This document shows positions 23,823 to 24,205 of a stretch of 24,205 nt of DNA, piece after piece. Origin of the DNA: DATDPY01 sp964395765. GTDB taxonomy: Bacteria > Bacteroidota > Bacteroidia > Cytophagales > Cyclobacteriaceae. The notes below the pieces were generated by a model. That model saw only the letters and a program-made list of their open reading frames with translations. It was not told the origin of the DNA and did no database searches. The DNA lies in assembly GCA_964395765.1 (NCBI GenBank), contig CAYNCU010000035.1:1-24205 (forward strand), written 5' to 3'. A program made the position numbers and the translations under genes. Position 1 is the stretch's first letter. Each line of letters starts with the position of its first letter.

Positions 23823-24205
23823 TTATTCCAATACTTTGATTTTTATATTCCTGAACCAAACATCACTTCCATGGTCCTGCAGGCCAATGTATCCTTCATG
23901 AGCTACGTTTGCCCAGTCTTTGTTAAATGTCGGGAATTTACTATTGGCTACCAGTGAATCCCATTCAGGGGTCCATAAATGATACTCAAGCACTTTTACA
24001 CCGTTCTGGAAATAAACCACCGATCCCTGGTAACAAAGGATTTCCACACTGTTCCACTGGTCATAAGGATTTGCATTTTGGGGTTTTGCCGGGATAAGAT
24101 CATAAAGAGAACCTGCTTGCCTGTCGCCATCTTTTCCTAAACGAGCATCGGGATTATTGGCATTATCAAGGACCTGCATTTCAGGTGCTGTATACCAGAT
24201 TTTAG
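23823..24205 (-). CDS. 3-keto-disaccharide hydrolase family protein (DUF1080), C-terminal part (gene cut by window edge)
   Basis: The last 126 residues or so of a protein whose N-terminus lies beyond the right edge; the frame stays open there. Family landmarks are PEMQVLDN, the RQAGSLYDLIPA segment, the NGVKVLEYHLWTPEW strand and the terminal GYIGLQDHGSDVWFRNIKI motif. These define DUF1080/3-keto-disaccharide hydrolases, concanavalin-like secreted enzymes that act on 3-keto-glycosides in Bacteroidota. The first visible Met (24179) is internal to the conserved PEMQ motif and is not the start. Signal peptide and catalytic N-terminal part cannot be seen. It ends against the bidirectional terminator it shares with pth. 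Confidence 0.9.
   Translation of the reverse strand, partial: KIWYTAPEMQVLDNANNPDARLGKDGDRQAGSLYDLIPAKPQNANPYDQWNSVEILCYQGSVVYFQNGVKVLEYHLWTPEWDSLVANSKFPTFNKDWANVAHEGYIGLQDHGSDVWFRNIKIKVLE

Noticed and set aside
1..24205. CRISPR arrays, IS elements, prophage, attachment sites
   Set aside because: No regularly spaced repeats, transposase or integrase genes, or tRNA-end duplications were seen; the DNA after tRNA-Gln runs straight into conserved prs.

Overview
The window looks like a chromosomal segment of a member of the Bacteroidota, probably an environmental Bacteroidia-type organism. It is AT-rich. Several genes are preceded by exact matches to the phylum's TAnnTTTG -7 promoter element. The tmRNA encodes a tag close to the GENNYALAA-type tag of this phylum, and several proteins belong to families common in Bacteroidota: a SMUG2/DUF4918-type glycosylase, a 3-keto-disaccharide hydrolase (DUF1080), and an L25/Ctc protein with a charged, Ala-rich tail. 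I see no phage, plasmid, IS element or CRISPR array. Gene content is mostly housekeeping plus one catabolic operon.

Layout. Positions 1-215 hold the end of an ABC ATPase gene, followed by a strong terminator. Positions 358-2485 (minus) carry a secreted protein of unknown function and an Xaa-Pro aminopeptidase. A divergent promoter pair then opens a tight plus-strand unit (2640-6373): M16 peptidase, O-methyltransferase and LysM murein transglycosylase. Next come a stand-alone response regulator (6570-6980), dnaX on the minus strand (7014-8717) and tmRNA (8845-9205). Positions 9364-11240 hold a uracil-DNA-glycosylase-fold gene that overlaps a convergent alkaline phosphatase gene. A MutT-like Nudix gene and an rlmI-like rRNA methyltransferase gene form a pair (11529-13111). 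A coiled-coil lipoprotein gene (13243-13977) shares its stop-codon region with a convergent MASE1 histidine kinase gene (13974-15746). A duplicated eight-helix membrane protein follows (15939-16781).

After a 331-bp gene-free stretch comes an overlapping three-gene operon (17113-20631): a secreted BNR/sialidase-like protein, a sodium:solute symporter and a DapA/NanA-superfamily aldolase. This looks like a release-import-cleavage pathway for an acidic sugar. However, the sialidase-like protein lacks the FRIP motif and the aldolase lacks the G-T-T/S-T-G-E loop, so sialic acid is not assured as the substrate. A small His/Cys-rich protein (20734-21108) follows. The translation/nucleotide cluster tRNA-Gln, prs, rplY/ctc and pth (21237-23739) comes next and is closed by a 14-bp bidirectional terminator. 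The right edge holds the C-terminal part of a DUF1080 glycoside hydrolase on the minus strand.

I found no clearly new defence or mobile system. The most promising leads are the non-canonical sialidase-like/SSS/DapA-like operon, the internally duplicated membrane protein, the His/Cys-rich small protein and two structured intergenic regions (11389-11438 and 16824-16899).
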